Shown here: positions 35,140-48,300 of the stretch, piece by piece
Layout: every line of letters begins with the position of its first letter
How positions within the stretch are numbered: position 1 is the first letter of the stretch
Source: Brachionus koreanus
Taxonomy: Eukaryota; Rotifera; Eurotatoria; Ploima; Brachionidae
Reading direction: 5' to 3'
DNA length: 64,000 nt
NCBI GenBank assembly: GCA_016987375.1
Contig: PJRA01000195.1
Location: 167,813 to 231,812 of the forward strand
Translations under genes and position numbers: made by a program
Notes under the pieces: model-generated
Database searches by the model: none
Told to the model about the DNA's origin: nothing
What the model saw: only the letters and a program-made list of their open reading frames with translations

Positions 35140-37357
35140 CTAATCCTCGTCCTCTTCGTCATCGTCTTGTTCCTGAGTTTCATCAGCCTCTTGAGTGGTG
35201 TTGGCGCCGTCCATTCCTTCCAGATGAGACAAATCTCTGAGGACAATCTCGCCGTCGTAGTTGTAAAAGTGATAGTCGGAAGTGGCCATGTCAATCGCCC
35301 ATCTGAACTTGTCCCGCTGTGTTTTCGAATAAATTTTCTCGACTGGCACATTGTGCTTTTTGCACCAGGCTACACTAATTCTCGGGTCCAAGTAATTAAG
35401 CTTACTTGTGCCCAGCGCAATGTCCTTATTTTCTTCTTTGTCCGTCACCTGTATCTCCAGCTTTCTGAGACCTTCGACCAATTTTTTCAGCTTGTTTTCA
35501 GCTGTTTCAAATTTTCTAAAAATTAAATTATAAATTTTTTTTTAAATTCAAATTTTCCTAAATCAAAATATGTTTAAACATTTATTACTTTTTGGCCGCA
35601 ACGGACTTTAAATTTTTTAAATCGGACTTGGCTTTTTTGAGCTCGGCCTCAGCGTCAGCTATGGCCTCTTTTTTGTCTTGTATTTTTTTCTGCATATTCT
35701 CCATTGATTTGGCAAACGTCTTTGGCACGGCACGCTGATGGTTACACAAAATAGCCACAGCCCTATTGGCCCTATTATACGTCAGTATTAAATCGTTGAC
35801 ACTGTCGTGTTTGTCCGTCATTTGATCCAACTGTTCTTGCAGAGTCCTGGAGGCATTGTACGTTCTAAAAACTTTGGCCGACAGACCTTCCATGCACTCG
35901 TTCAAATATGCATTTAAAATGGTCGTGTTCAAACGATCGAAGAGCTCGTCTTCGCCATTTTTGTTCTCTCTAAAAAGAACTAAATTTTTATAGACTTGTT
36001 TTTCGACTGCTACTTTGTTCTGATAGCGAATAGAGTCTTTGCCTAGAAAGTCAAACTCGACCACATGTTCGCCAATGCCGTCCACATTTTTGTGCAGCTT
36101 AATATGCTCGACGCGAAGCGAACAACAGCCAACTGTGTCCGCTTCGTCGTCGTCTTTCTCATTGCCGGCTCTAAGCGCCAGTTTGTCTATGAAATAAATG
36201 GCCACTGCTCGCTGTCTCACTTTCATTTCCTTGCTCTTCCAATCTTCGGTATAATTTTGTCTTATTTTGTCTATGTATCTATGCAGTTTGCGCGCTTTTT
36301 CATACTTTTGCCAATCTCGTTCGCCCTTGACCCTAGATGCCGCATTTAGCATAATATACTTCGTATTGCCTTGTACATTCTCGGTCCAAGAGGCGAGCCA
36401 CGCCACCATATTGTCATGTCTGACCTCTTTCCACTTTCGGCCCGGTGGCGGCTCGGGTATCTTGCTATCCTTGCCACAATTAATTATAACGTCCTCGGGA
36501 TTGATGCGCTTTTTGACCATGCCCATTTTGGGATGTTCGCCTCGGCCTCGGAACAAACCGGGCGGTTCTATTTTATAATTGCCTATTGGTTGTTTATGCC
36601 CGTCCCAAATACAAAACCCGAATTGTTTCTTGATCTCGGCCGCTTCTTCTTTAAGCTTTTTTTTCTCCTCTTTGCTCATGGCTTTTCGCTCCTCGCTTTT
36701 CTGCTTAAAATAGTCGGCCACTTTGCTAAAATCGCACTTTTTCAAATCTTTGATCAGCGCCCGTTCTTTTTCGTTCATAAATTTGCGCCAATCGTTCAAA
36801 AAATTCGTGTTAAACGCATCTTTTTTGGTGTAGTCGTGATCAAGCATTTTGGCATAGAAGGTCATTACCTCCTCGGCCTCGACACTCAGCTGCAAGTGCT
36901 CGCCATTGTAATAAAATCGAATGTCCTTGGGCAACGGCACATAGTCCGACTCAAACAACGGGCCTTTGTGTTCCAGAGTGGTCCACTTACGACCGTCTGC
37001 GTATTTTTTCTCCTCCCACCATCGCCACACTTCCTCCTCCTCTTCTTTTTTCTTGCGTTTTTTAGGCGACTCGTTCTGAGTCAAATCGGCTTGTGCAGGC
37101 CGTTTTTTTCCATTCTTAGCCTCTTGCTTTACTGGAGTTTTGGCCTCCTGTTTAACTCTACTTTTACTCTCGCTTTTTACCTCGGCTTTTACTTTAGCAT
37201 GACCGTTCTTGACCGGCGTCTGACTCTGCGGTTCTGACTTGACTTTTTTCACATTCGGCTCGGTTTTTTCGCTCTTAATCGAAGGCTTTTTCGAACTAGA
37301 CTCCGATTTAGAGCTCGTTTTAGACGTTTTCGACATTTTTTTTGCCGAACTAGACAT
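35140..37357 (-). CDS. TOP1: DNA topoisomerase I (type IB)
   Basis: Relaxes supercoiled DNA in the nucleus by transient single-strand cleavage through a 3'-phosphotyrosine. Exons 35589-37357 and 35140-35515 give 714 residues. Order: Lys/Ser-rich N-terminal nuclear region (1-105), core domain beginning near WRWWEEKKY, linker coiled coil, C-terminal domain. The catalytic set is present: SRVKGERDW (first Arg), LALRAGNEK (Lys), VFRTYNAS (second Arg), CNHQRAVP (His) and the nucleophile Tyr in SKLNYLDPR (about residue 631). The single intron (35516-35588) falls in the linker. After the usual end, IDMA..DYHF, there is an extra tail of about 40 residues that is mostly acidic ([10 protein letters not shown]), absent from human TOP1. 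The ATG follows an acceptor-like ATTAG directly. Confidence 0.96.
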
Positions 37358-37490
37358 CTAATTTTGTCCTATTTGAATTTTTTCTTTTTCAAACAAATTA
37401 TAATTCTAATTGATTATTTTAGTATGCGTGTATAATTTAATATAAACATATATTTCGAAATTTTTTTTCTTTTTGCTATTCAGAAAAAAA

Positions 37491-37590
37491 ACGACTAAGT
37501 CGCTCGAGTATTTATACTCGAAAATTATAAAAACGACTAAGTCCCAATTTTTGTTCTATATGTTAAGCGAGAGGGCTTTTGTTCGCTTAA
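37491..37590. promoter_or_regulatory. Repeats and palindromes upstream of TOP1
   Basis: ACGACTAAGTC occurs twice (37491-37501 and 37533-37543) around a perfect 8-bp palindrome arm pair, TCGAGTAT..ATACTCGA (37504-37521). A second inverted pair, TTAAGCGA..TCGCTTAA, lies at 37563-37590. They are 134-233 bases 5' of the TOP1 ATG. A regulatory role is inferred only from position and symmetry. Confidence 0.4.
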
Positions 37591-37799
37591 TATATGCATG
37601 TATCTTATGCCAATTGATTTATGTGCGCTCGCTTCTGCATTATGCACGTCTCTGTTGTTGCATTCTTTTTAAAATGCTTGCGAAACAAGACATGTCCGCA
37701 CTTGTTCTTATATTAAATGTAGAACACACTTTTTGTCAAACACTTTCTTTCTATTTTTTAATCTTGATTTTTAAACTTGCTTTAATTAGATTCAATTAA

Positions 37800-38008
37800 C
37801 ACTAGAAGCACCAAGCATTTTTTCACGTTTTTTTAATTCAAAAATATATTATAAAAACAAACTAGAATAATTTTATAAAGGTATATCATTATTTAAAGAA
37901 AATTTTAAAATCTACACAAATCAATAAAGATAAAGTCATTTGAAAAATCTATTCAAAAGATACGAGGATTTAAAAATTTCTTTTTTCGTTTCTTTGGTGC
38001 TTCTAGTG
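37800..38008. mobile_element. piggyBac-like MITE (209 bp) with TTAA target sites
   Basis: Terminal inverted repeats CACTAGAAGCACCAA (left) and TTGGTGCTTCTAGTG (right) match over 15 bases. Both ends abut TTAA (37796-37799 and 38009-38012), the target duplication of piggyBac transposases. The interior is AT-rich and non-coding. Confidence 0.85.
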
Positions 38009-38603
38009 TTAACTTGGACCAAAAACATTAAAAAAAAACTATCTTACTGATTTTTTTTGTAATTATTGTCTTGAATAAAATTTTAAAAAATTTATTTTTA
38101 ATATTTAACTTATCTATAGCTAATCTAAACGTTTCAGGACTTCATAAAATATTTATTTGAACATTGAAATTTAGCATATTTTTTCTGTTCATTTTGATAA
38201 GATATTATTTTGGAAAAAACAATTCTCGTTTCAATTTTTATTTAGTCAATGACTTAAAATAAAATTCTCAAGCTAGTTGTTTTGCATCTAATTAACTTTT
38301 TATGCTTCTTTTCCTAATAAATTTTTTCTATTACAATTGAACGTATAAAGTAATTCACAGGCATAGTACTCTTAACAAAAGTATATGTCATCAATTGTGT
38401 CATTTATATTTATTCAATAAACTAAAATAAATACATTTGATATATCAATTTTTAATAACCAATTATGCAAAAGCGTTTTTGAATACTTAAGGAAAGATTA
38501 TAAGATATTTGATAGAGAGAATACTTCTTTTATTAAACAGTTATCAAAAGTAGAAGATATGACTTATATAAATTGTACTGAATACGATTTAGCATTCAGT
38601 GTT

Positions 38604-38649
38604 NNNNNNNNNNNNNNNNNNNNNNNNNNNNNNNNNNNNNNNNNNNNNN
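38604..38649. other. Assembly gap (46 N)
   Basis: Run of N. An open plus-strand frame, EYLRKDYKIFDRENTSF...NCTEYDLAFSV, runs into the gap from about 38430, so a coding fragment may be cut here. Confidence 0.98.
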
Positions 38650-39372
38650 TAATCATTTTTTTGTAAAAGACAAACTGAATTTTTTACTTAATTGTAAAAT
38701 GGATATTTAACTGTCCATTATTCTTATCACAATTTGTCCATGGGACTTAAACTTTAATTGAATAAATAAATATCAATCAGATTGATTCGTGCAATTATTT
38801 TTGGTTACAATTTTAACAAAAAAATCCGTTTTAATTGTAAAACATGTTAATAATTTTTCTATATTTTCTATATGGCAAGTTTTTTTTTCTCTGAGATCTT
38901 TTTTTAGCAAAAATTTGAATTAAAAAAGCTCAAGCAGCAAAAGGTTTTTTTCATAAACAATCAAGAAAAAAAAATAAAATTCAATATGCACAATTTTAGA
39001 ATATTTAATCATTTGATGAACTATCTGATTATTTTTCTTAAATATTGAAATATCTTTTAGTCAGTTTTATTATTTTTTATAATTAATAAGAAATAATTAA
39101 TCAATGAACTCAATGAATTTCTATTCCCCTACTTTATTTCTATCTAAATTGGGGTGAGCATTAAAATACCATAAAAAAAGTGAATCCAAAAAATTGACAC
39201 ATAAAAATTAAAATTGCTAAACAAAATTGCAAAAAGATTAACCAACACATATAAATTTTCTGAAACATATGAAAAAGATTAAAAAACATAAAAATAAGAA
39301 AAAAAAATATTTTTTTTATTATTCTTCTTATTTTCTAAATAAATAAAATCTGTTAAAAACACATATATTTTA

Positions 39373-39716
39373 GACAAAAATGAGAAAAAAAATCGAATGG
39401 ATTTTTTTGACCGAAGTCCAACTAGAATTTTTCTTAAAATCATTTCCGTCTGCACCTACGAAAAATTTTTTCCTATCTGTTATTTTGTCACCTCCCACGA
39501 GCAAGAAACGGATTTTAATTTTTTTTGGGCGTCACTATTCAAAATTGCAAATTCATTGAATATTAATTTAGTAGAGCTAATTGATTTTATTTTTATTGAT
39601 AGTTGTTATGCGAGTGCAAATAGTATTCAAAATAATTTAATTAATACAACAATCATAATGTGTTGGTATCATTTGAAGGCAAAGGTATTTTATTTTATTC
39701 TAAACTTAATTTATTA
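39373..39716 (+). pseudogene. MULE-like transposase fragment
   Basis: Open frame reading ICYFVTSHEQETDFNFFWAS, then DFIFIDSCYASANSIQ and IIMCWYHLKAKV. The pattern (small residue plus E..DF..FW..L, then D....A..AI, then CW.H.K..V) is that of MULE transposases. The N-terminal DNA-binding part and the last catalytic block are missing. It lies 0.7 kb after the gap and may belong with the open frame cut by the gap. Confidence 0.5.
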
Positions 39717-42513
39717 ATTATCATAAATTAAGGTCTTTTATTAGTAAAACTAAATCAAAAAAAGAAAAGCGGGTTTTTGGTATGAAAGAGATTAATTTAA
39801 AAATTTAATTTTTTTTAAAAATTTTATGTGTTTGTCACTTTTTTGTATAAAATTTAGAAAAAAATATGTGCTGTTAACATTTTGGATAAAAATTTGACTT
39901 AATTATTTTTTATTAAAAATAAAATTTATGTTTTTGTAACATTTTAATTGAATCATTTTATGTGTTAATAATCTTTATGATAAATAGATTTAAGTTTATG
40001 TGTCATTCTCAGAATATATGTTTTTTAATCTTTTTTTATGGTATTTTAATCCTCACCCTCTAAATTGCTTAATATTTTAGAAAATAGCAGCTTTTTTATT
40101 AAAAGACTTTATAATACTTTTTCTAACAATTTTGTTTTTCACCATTTGAAAACTCAACTATTTAATTAGCATATTTTTGGGACCAATATTACATTTGTTT
40201 AAATACTTGCAACACTGGGTAAATAAAAATCAAATTTTATGTGAAAGATCTATTATAATATTTCTGTTAGTATACAATGGTGCAATGAAAGAAAACACAA
40301 CACTAGTGTATTTGAAAAATTTTAATTTTCACAGGATAATTAATTTTTAGTGTCAAAATTTTTTTTTCAATAAATTTGACTAATAATTTTTTTCAATTTT
40401 TATCTTGAAAAATATACTTATTTGGTTAGTGAATCTTTTAGGGTTTTGAAATAATCAATTTGAATCTTAAATTGACTCATATATATTGAAAAAGAATTTC
40501 TTAGTAAAAATAAAATGTCACAGTAAACTTAACAAAAAAGATCAATTTCAGTTTTTTAGACTGTTTCAAAAAAGTTTAGCATTTAAAAAAGAAAATGTGC
40601 GATTTACCCAAAAAGCACGAAACAAGTCATTGTGACTAGTTATCAAAATTTTCATATTTTTATATTGCATCAGAGTGTGGAAAAGTAATAATCATTGAAA
40701 CAAAAATTGCTGCTAAAACATTAAATTTCAATTTGTTGTTTAAAATAGTGAAATTTTTGTTTAAAACTTATGTATCAAAATAAAATTTAGATTTGGTAGC
40801 CAAATAAGTACATTTAATAATAATTTTGATATCTTACTTTAACTCTATCAATCGCGAATAAGCTCTAATGCAAGCATCAACATTTATTTACATAAAAATT
40901 TGTTATCAATAAGCTAATTCAAATATGCAATTTGAAGCTTAAAATATCAAAATTCAATTATTATAATGAAACAAATTTTTTTAATTAGACTTTATCGTCA
41001 TATATTGTGCAAAATTCTTTCGATTAGTCGCTAGAAGAACTAAACGAGTCAATTTTTTTTGTTTGTTACAGATCATATTTTAGAAATATGACTACTTTAA
41101 AATAAGATTTAGATTTTAGATTTTATAATTTTTATATTAGTTAAAAATTAGAATTAAGAATACAAAGAAATGTTGAAAATGGTTTCAAGTTTGAAAATTG
41201 ATGATTTAGACACTGATGCTTAAGAACTAATTAAAAAAAAATAGTCATTAAAAAATTTTTTTGTTAAAAAAAAAAAAGGGTTTTGTGGGTTATGTGAACA
41301 TTTATGATCACACAGATATCGATTTAAAATTCAAATTTAGTCTGAATTAAACTTTTAGATTAATGTTTTTTAGTCATATGAAGTTTTACTCCTCTTTGAT
41401 TCTTCATCATCTCATTGCATATTGGCCAAGGAACAGGGTTAGAGTGTTTGCTCATTGCCTTTTTTACTTCAAATTTAGCTTCGCAAGTAGTGCTAGAAAT
41501 TCTTTCTCTTTGTGCTCAATGGATTTCATTTTTACATTTGAAATTCTAACTTCAGCTAAAACCCTACTTAGGGACACAATCCTTTGATTGTTTAAGTCCA
41601 AATCTAAATCCTCATTCAAATCAGTACTAATATTTGAACTTACATTTTTACAACATTTAAAAAATTTTTAAAAATTTAGCAATACTGTTATTTTATAGAC
41701 TTTTTTTTTGTGTTCAGTAAACTAAATCAAAATTGAAAAAAAAATTGAAGATTTTTTTTGACAAAATGAACACGTTTAATAATCTAGTATTTTTTTTTCA
41801 TGTTAATAATAGTCTTTAGACTTAAAATGATTTTTTTTTCTCATGAAAAATGAATTCTTGATTGTTAATTTTTTAAAGCTGACTACAAAATTTGTTATAC
41901 CAATTTACATTCATATTCTCTAAGCTATAACAATAAGCCAATACCAACGCCTATTAAACTAAGTATTTTAAAATTTGAATTTAAATCCTGGCATGAAAAG
42001 ATAAAATATTACAAACATCAAAGGCACTATTTACTAATTTATTTATTAAAAAATAAAATAATTTTTTTTTAAGCTAAATATAATTTTTAATTTTTCTTTC
42101 ATATCCTTGATTTAAAATTTTGTTTAAATTACTTTCTTTTTTTTTTTTCAAAAATCCAAAAAACTTTTCAAAACATAACATTGATTAAACCACAAAAAAT
42201 AGTCAATACAGTAAAGGACATTTAAGAAAAATGAACAAAAGTTTTCTATTCAAATATGGTCGTCGACGACATTTATTCATTATAATTGTGAACGGTTAAA
42301 AAAAAATTCTACATTGGTTTCTGGCGGGTGAATAATTTCGTCAACAATAAGTGAATTTTTTGGGTAATTTCAGTTCTTGTTTTAAAAAAAAATCAATTAA
42401 TACATCTTAGAAAAAAATAAATAACAAAGGAATTGGGTCGAGAACGACTGCAAATTTAATAAAAAATAAAACTCGACTAAATTCCTTGCTGATTTGCTTT
42501 GGTTAATTCTGAG

Positions 42514-43518
42514 TTAGTGTTCAAATAAATGAGTTTTTTCTGAACCAACCGATGATGTTGGAGGTCCGAGCACAATTGGCTGTCCATTGTTAATCGGGCT
42601 TTCTTCCTGACTTGAATTTCCAGTCCTTGATGGCTGATTTGTTTTTGCAGATTTGGCCTCGTATTCCATGTTGCCCAAATCCTCCTTAAATATTCAATTA
42701 TTAGCTCAAATACATGTCAAGTCTAATTCAAATTAGTTAAGCATCAAAACTTTTAGAATAATTAAAAAAGCTAAATTAATTTCAGGAAATAAAAAAATTT
42801 CGGAAGTTTTTTTAGTTCAAAGCTAGAAAAATTCGAATTAATGGGAAATTCAATAAAAGGGAGAAGAATTTTTTTCTTGATTCTTGTTTAGTTAAAGTTA
42901 GTGGTTTTTCTAAATTAAAATGAAGAACCTGTTGTTGTCTAAAATTTGCCTGGGCTCGATTATTCTAGAAAATTTGGTAAAAAAAAAGAACAACCAGACA
43001 ATGACGATTAGAAAACTTACTGGTATGTCGTCATATGTGTAACCCTCGGGTCCCTGCGGCTTACATTTTCCGCAACACCAGTTAAAACAGCAACAGCAGC
43101 ATAAACAACAACAACAACCGGTGGCGCAGAAGCAGAAAATCATCAAAAATTTACACCATTTAGAATTGACTAATAGGTATGCCTTGAAATTTTCCTCGCC
43201 CAATTGATCGGCAAGCTGCAAACCCATGCTTCCATACTGATCGTAAATCTCTCGTTTTGTTTCATTGCTTAGTACTGCATTAGCATGGTTTATTTCTTTG
43301 AATTTGTTTTCGGCATCTGGATTGTTTGGATTTTTGTCTGGATGGTACTTGAGCGCTAGTTTTCTGTATGCTCTTCGGATCTCGTCTTGTGTAGAACCTT
43401 TCGGAATTCCCAGACATTCGTATAAATGTTCGCCTTTTGCGCTAAACAGAATACATTCAACTTGAAATTTTTAAAAGAATTTTTTTTCGTTTGACATTTA
43501 CCTTAGTCGCCGTTCCAT
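42514..43518 (-). CDS. DNAJC5: Cysteine-string protein (DNAJC5), synaptic-vesicle co-chaperone
   Basis: J-domain co-chaperone of Hsc70 anchored to synaptic vesicles by palmitoylation; it protects SNARE proteins. Exons 43502-43518, 43021-43441, 42929-42964 and 42514-42684 give 214 residues. The J domain has [10 protein letters not shown], the HPD triad in KYHPDKNP, and [11 protein letters not shown]. Next come the linker [17 protein letters not shown] and the cysteine string, with 14 Cys between FCFCATGC and CGKCKP, then [10 protein letters not shown]. The last exon is a short hydrophilic tail ending LFEH. Exon 1 carries just five codons and two bases. A TTTAG lies four bases before the ATG. 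Confidence 0.95.
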
Positions 43519-45360
43519 TTAACTAAACTGATTTTATTTCAAATAAACTTCTACTTCTTTTTGTTATTTCTATTTTTGCTTAAAATCTAAAGAAAAATTA
43601 ATTTTTTTCACCAGTTGCCATACTAATTTATTTGTGCAATTAAATGCACACACTTCGAAATGGCTTCATATTAATAAAATTTTAGCTACTCAATTTGCCA
43701 AACTGGTTAAACTATCATGCTTTTCATATTTTCTATTTCATAAAACATCTTAAAAAAGCCTAATCATTACTCTGATTGACTAATCAGCAAATTATAATTT
43801 TGCTTGAATATTTTTTAAAATTTTAAATTATGCTTCAAATAAATTTTGTTTAGAAAAAAAAATTATTTTAAATTTGCTATTGCCAAATTTATTTATTTAT
43901 TTTTATATAACAATTAAAAAGTAGATGTAGAGAGTCAGAGTTGATTAATTGAAAAGCAATTCTGTCAAAGCTAGCAAATTAATTGAAAATAGCAAAAATT
44001 TTTTTAGTAATTAGGATCAAATAGATTTTTAGTTGAACGTTCGAAAGCCTGACTATTAGACTAAATATTTGTCATCTAGTATGTGACGTGCAAGTCATAT
44101 TTTTTGTTTGATCCGGTTTAATCCGTGATTCACTTAGCTAAAGTTGATCCTAGGTCTGTTCTGACTCTAGATGCCCTCGACTCTCATAATTATTGCATAA
44201 AGAGCAAAAAATAAAAGCAAATAATCAATAAAAATAAAAGAAGAAGAGAAGCGGAAATATAACGCGTTATCGATCCACGTATGCAGCTCAATTTAAATTT
44301 CTAGTTTTAGTAAAATGATTCCGACAAAAAAACATTTGAGAAACCAAATGCTCCAGTTTTCTATAAGTCTAGAAAAGAAAAAAAACTCAATCATGAAAAA
44401 AATGAGCTTCTTGATAATTATAATTATTTTTATATGCATAAAATCTTCTAGTTCTCAAATCAATAAACATGTAATTCTCTCTTAAATATTAATTTTCAAT
44501 ACCTAACCTAACATTTATTTTTTTTTCTCTTAATTAAAAATAAAATTTAAATCTAAACTTGGAAAAAAAATTAGTTTTTAATTACCAATCTCTAGACATA
44601 GTTAGAAAATTTTTTTTAATTAATTTGTCCGAGGAGTTTTTGAGTATGCGGACATCTTCAGGGTAAGGGCTGCTTAGTTTCTTTTAAAAAACAAAATTTT
44701 TTCATCACTTTTATCTAAAAAAATTAATCATTTCTATTAATTAATTATAATTTTTAAAAATACTAGAAATTTTTTTTAATAATTTTTTTTAAATTGCATT
44801 TTTAAAGTCAATTTTTAAATGAAAATGTCTGCTTTTTTTATTTGATAAAAATACCTGTTGTCAAGTGAACATAAATAATAAATTGACGATTGTGTAAAAG
44901 AGTGCATAAAAGTGGCGGACCAAAACTGCAAATCTGCATTTAAATTCAAAAATAATTGCGGTCTTTTTTGCTATGAAATTTTCATTTTGAGAAAAAAAAT
45001 TATCATTAAATTTCATTATAATAATTAGAAAAAGCCCACTGCCACAGATACTCAACCTTGCTGAACAAAATATATGTTTTCTTGACTTGACAAGTTTTTG
45101 CCAGCTATTTTCTAGAAAAATTTTTTTTCCACTTAGTACAAATACAAAAAAATAGTTGCCCAAATTTAAACAACTCGAGAGCTCGGGGATTTGTCATAAT
45201 TTATGAAGAATCGATTTTTTTTCAAATTTTAAGTTTCTCTCAAAATTATTATAATTTTAAGCATACATTCAAATCCCATACAAAGATAAAATAATCATAT
45301 CTTGAAAACGTCTCCTTAAGCAGTCATAAAATAAAGCATTAAGAGAAAAATACATATTCA
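43519..45360. other. Divergent space between DNAJC5 and SVOP
   Basis: 1.8 kb of AT-rich DNA. It holds one X-box half-site (GTTGCCAT near 43613) and the possible small signal-peptide frame at 44402. The rest is featureless to me. Confidence 0.5.
44402..44470 (+). other. Possible signal-peptide exon
   Basis: ATG frame MSFLIIIIIFICIKSSSSQ, followed by a few residues and a GTAATT donor at 44471. A hydrophobic stretch followed by small residues fits a signal peptide. A phase-compatible piece EFLSMRTSSG follows an AG at about 44635, but no later exon was found. AT-rich DNA can produce such Ile/Phe runs by chance. Confidence 0.2.
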
Positions 45361-48300
45361 ATGAATAGTATCATAAGATATGTGCGTAGTAGGGCATCAA
45401 AACAACATGATGACCAAACTCCGTATGCAAACTTGGAAAATACTCCTAGTGTGATTGGTTCGAGTTTGGACGTGTCGCAGAATGAGTCGGCAAACCAAGG
45501 CCGTTTGTTTCTAACTAGCAATTATTTTGTCTAAAGTCTTTCTAATTTTTAAATTTAAAAGAAACTTATACAATTGATTCAGCTGTTGAAAAAATGGGGT
45601 TTGGCATCTTTCAAATAAAACTTTCTATTTTGACTGGACTTGCTTGGGTAAGTAATTTTATTCTAATAATAAAAATATGTGTAAAGACATGATTTTTTTT
45701 TATAGATGGCTGATGCGATGGAAATGATGATTTTGAGCATTTTGGGCCCAGCCTTACACTGTGATTGGCTTTTGAATGAGTGGCAAAAGGCCTTAATAAC
45801 TACTGTAAGCAAATTTGTTTTCGTTAAATTTATGAATAATTTAGTAAAATATGTAAATTTTTTTTTACTCTTTGAAATTATAAAAAAAGACGAATTTTTT
45901 AATAATTAAGAAAAAATGCTAAATTTAAGATTAAGTAAACTATGATAACATTTTTATGTTTTGAATTTTTTTTTAAACAAAATTCCAATGTATATTTAAT
46001 CTAAATCTTTAACTAAGCTTTTTATTCAAAAAATTTTGACTAAAAAATTAAATTTTTCAAACTGATGTTCAATAGAATTTTAAGATTAGAAAAATTGGAA
46101 TTTTTTTTCTGTTGACTAAATTTTTGAAAATTTTGGCTTTAATTTAATAAATTGAAAAATTTAATTTGAAGTAACTAAAGCCGATTAAACCATGATAGAA
46201 TTAATATTTTTGGTAAAAATAAAATCTAAACAGGTTTTAAATAGTTTAAAATTAATTGATCAGTATTTTACTATTTCGATTGGTATTTTTAATATATTAT
46301 GTAAGATTAAAGTAAAATTTAAAAGCTCAAATTAAAAATTATTAGTGTTTATTTTAGTTAAAAAAAAATTTAGAAGAATAAGGCTTTTTTTGTCTTATAT
46401 GGTCTTGCTTTTTTTACGTTTTTTGTCAATTGATAATCATTTTTTGCTTTTGGTAAAATGTTTTCAAATGAATTTCTTAAATTTTGATCATTTTTTTTGA
46501 TGCGGACGTCTATTTATCGTAATTTTGTCCTGCTTTTTTTGTTTAATATGTTTTCTCCATTAGTCATTGCTGGCTTCGTTTCATTTTCATTTAGTTAGTG
46601 ACCATTTGCTTCTACTTTCTTTTCAGCTTGTTCATTCTAGATGTACTCTGAAATATTTGATGCCATTGGAACTTACTTATGTTTCTATGCTTTATATATT
46701 TTATATTTGAACTAGCAAGTTGAAACTTGGCATCAACTTGTATGAATAAGTTGGAAAAGAAATTTTCTTTATATCTTTTTTAACTTGTCTGTTTCACTGA
46801 TTAACTTAACGTTACTTAATTGATACTTATACAAATTGAATTGAAATAATTTATAAATGATCAACCTTACATTGATCAAAATATACAAATCAATTTATTT
46901 ATTTAAGTACTGATTATTTAAATACAAGCCGTTTTAAAATATCAAAATTTATAACTTTTTTTGGTCAAATAAATCTGTACTTTTTTCTATTTTTACCCAA
47001 TTTTAATCTTACATTGCTTTTTTATCTTCTTTCTAATCTATTGATAGATGTTGTTATCACTTTCAAATCTAGTGTTGCGACAAATTTTTCCAACAAATTT
47101 TGCAATATTCAAGTAATGATTTTTATGGTTGAAAAAAATATTTTGCATACCAATTTAAAGCTTGGCCTTTTGACTTAAAGCAAGATAAAAATACAGAAAA
47201 ATTTTTTTGAACAATCTCTTGTCTTCCTTATTAATTTTGCTATAAAAATACTCAAAGATAAATCTAATTTATGAAAAAATAAATAAATTAGATTTCGAAA
47301 AATTAATTTAATTGAAAATTTAAAACTTTGTTAATTATTTATTTAAAGGTAGTTTTCTGTGGCATGATGGTGAGTGGAACAATGTGGGGAAAGCTGTGTG
47401 ATTCTTATGGAAGGAAAGCAGTAAAATAAAATTGAAAAGAATTAATAAATTAAATTTTAAAATATTTTTTCAAAAAGTGTTTGATTTTATGCACTTTGTT
47501 TACATTCTATTTTGGAGCTCTCTCGTCATTTGCACCAGTCTTTGTTTGGCTTTTAATTCTGAGAGGTCTAGTCGGATTCGGAATTGGTGGTTCGCCACAA
47601 TCAGTGACACTTTATGCTGAATTTTTGCCATCGAAACAAAGAGCTCGATGCGTTGTGTTGACCAATTTATTCTGGTCTGTAGGCGCTTGTTTAGAAGTAC
47701 TTTTAGCTATTTTGGTAATGCCGTCTCTTGGTTGGAGGTGGCTACTTGCTTTTTCATCTCTTCCACTTCTGATTTTTGCAGTTTTTTGCTCTTGGTTGCC
47801 TGAAAGCGCTCGATATCATTTGGCATCTGGCCGATCTGACTTGGCTGAAGAAACTTTGAAGAGAATATCTCAGGAGAACAAAATGCCTCTTCCTCAAGGA
47901 AGCCTTAAAATTGTAAAAAGCGACAGTAAACGGGGACAATTTGCAGATTTATTGTCAGATGAGCATCGAGTTACTACACTTATTCTTTGGTTTATTTGGT
48001 TTGCAAATGCGTTCTGCTACTACGGAATCGTATTGCTCACCACTGAAATGTTTCAAATCGGAAATGCTTGTCAAGGTATTTTATTTAATAAATAACCCTA
48101 TGAATCAAAATAGAATTTTTTAAATTTAAATTTAGCTAGTGAAGCAAGCAAACAAAATATTGAGCCATTTTGCTATTTAAAATGTTTGCAAACAAAAGAC
48201 TATATTGATTTACTTTACACTACAGTGTCTGAATTTCCTGGTCTATTTATTACGATTACAATTATTGAATTATTAGGAAGAAAGAAAACAATGGCAATAG

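Larger units (their letters stand above)
37358..42513. other. 5.2-kb space between TOP1 and DNAJC5
   Basis: Contains the TOP1 upstream repeats, a piggyBac-like MITE, the assembly gap and a MULE-like relic. From 39720 to 42513 I see nothing beyond AT-rich sequence; a shadow frame at 41363-41587 has no support. Confidence 0.6.

Noticed and set aside
36371..37237. 288-codon open frame on the plus strand
   Set aside because: It is antisense to TOP1 exon 1, whose catalytic motifs are intact; the frame is a codon-bias shadow rich in Phe/Leu.
39720..42513. Search for small multi-exon genes in the 2.8-kb stretch
   Set aside because: Short open pieces exist (such as 41363-41587) but show no motif, no consistent splice phase and no GC rise.
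43613..43626. X-box candidate upstream of DNAJC5
   Set aside because: Only the left half (GTTGCCAT) fits; the right half lacks the RGYAAC arm.
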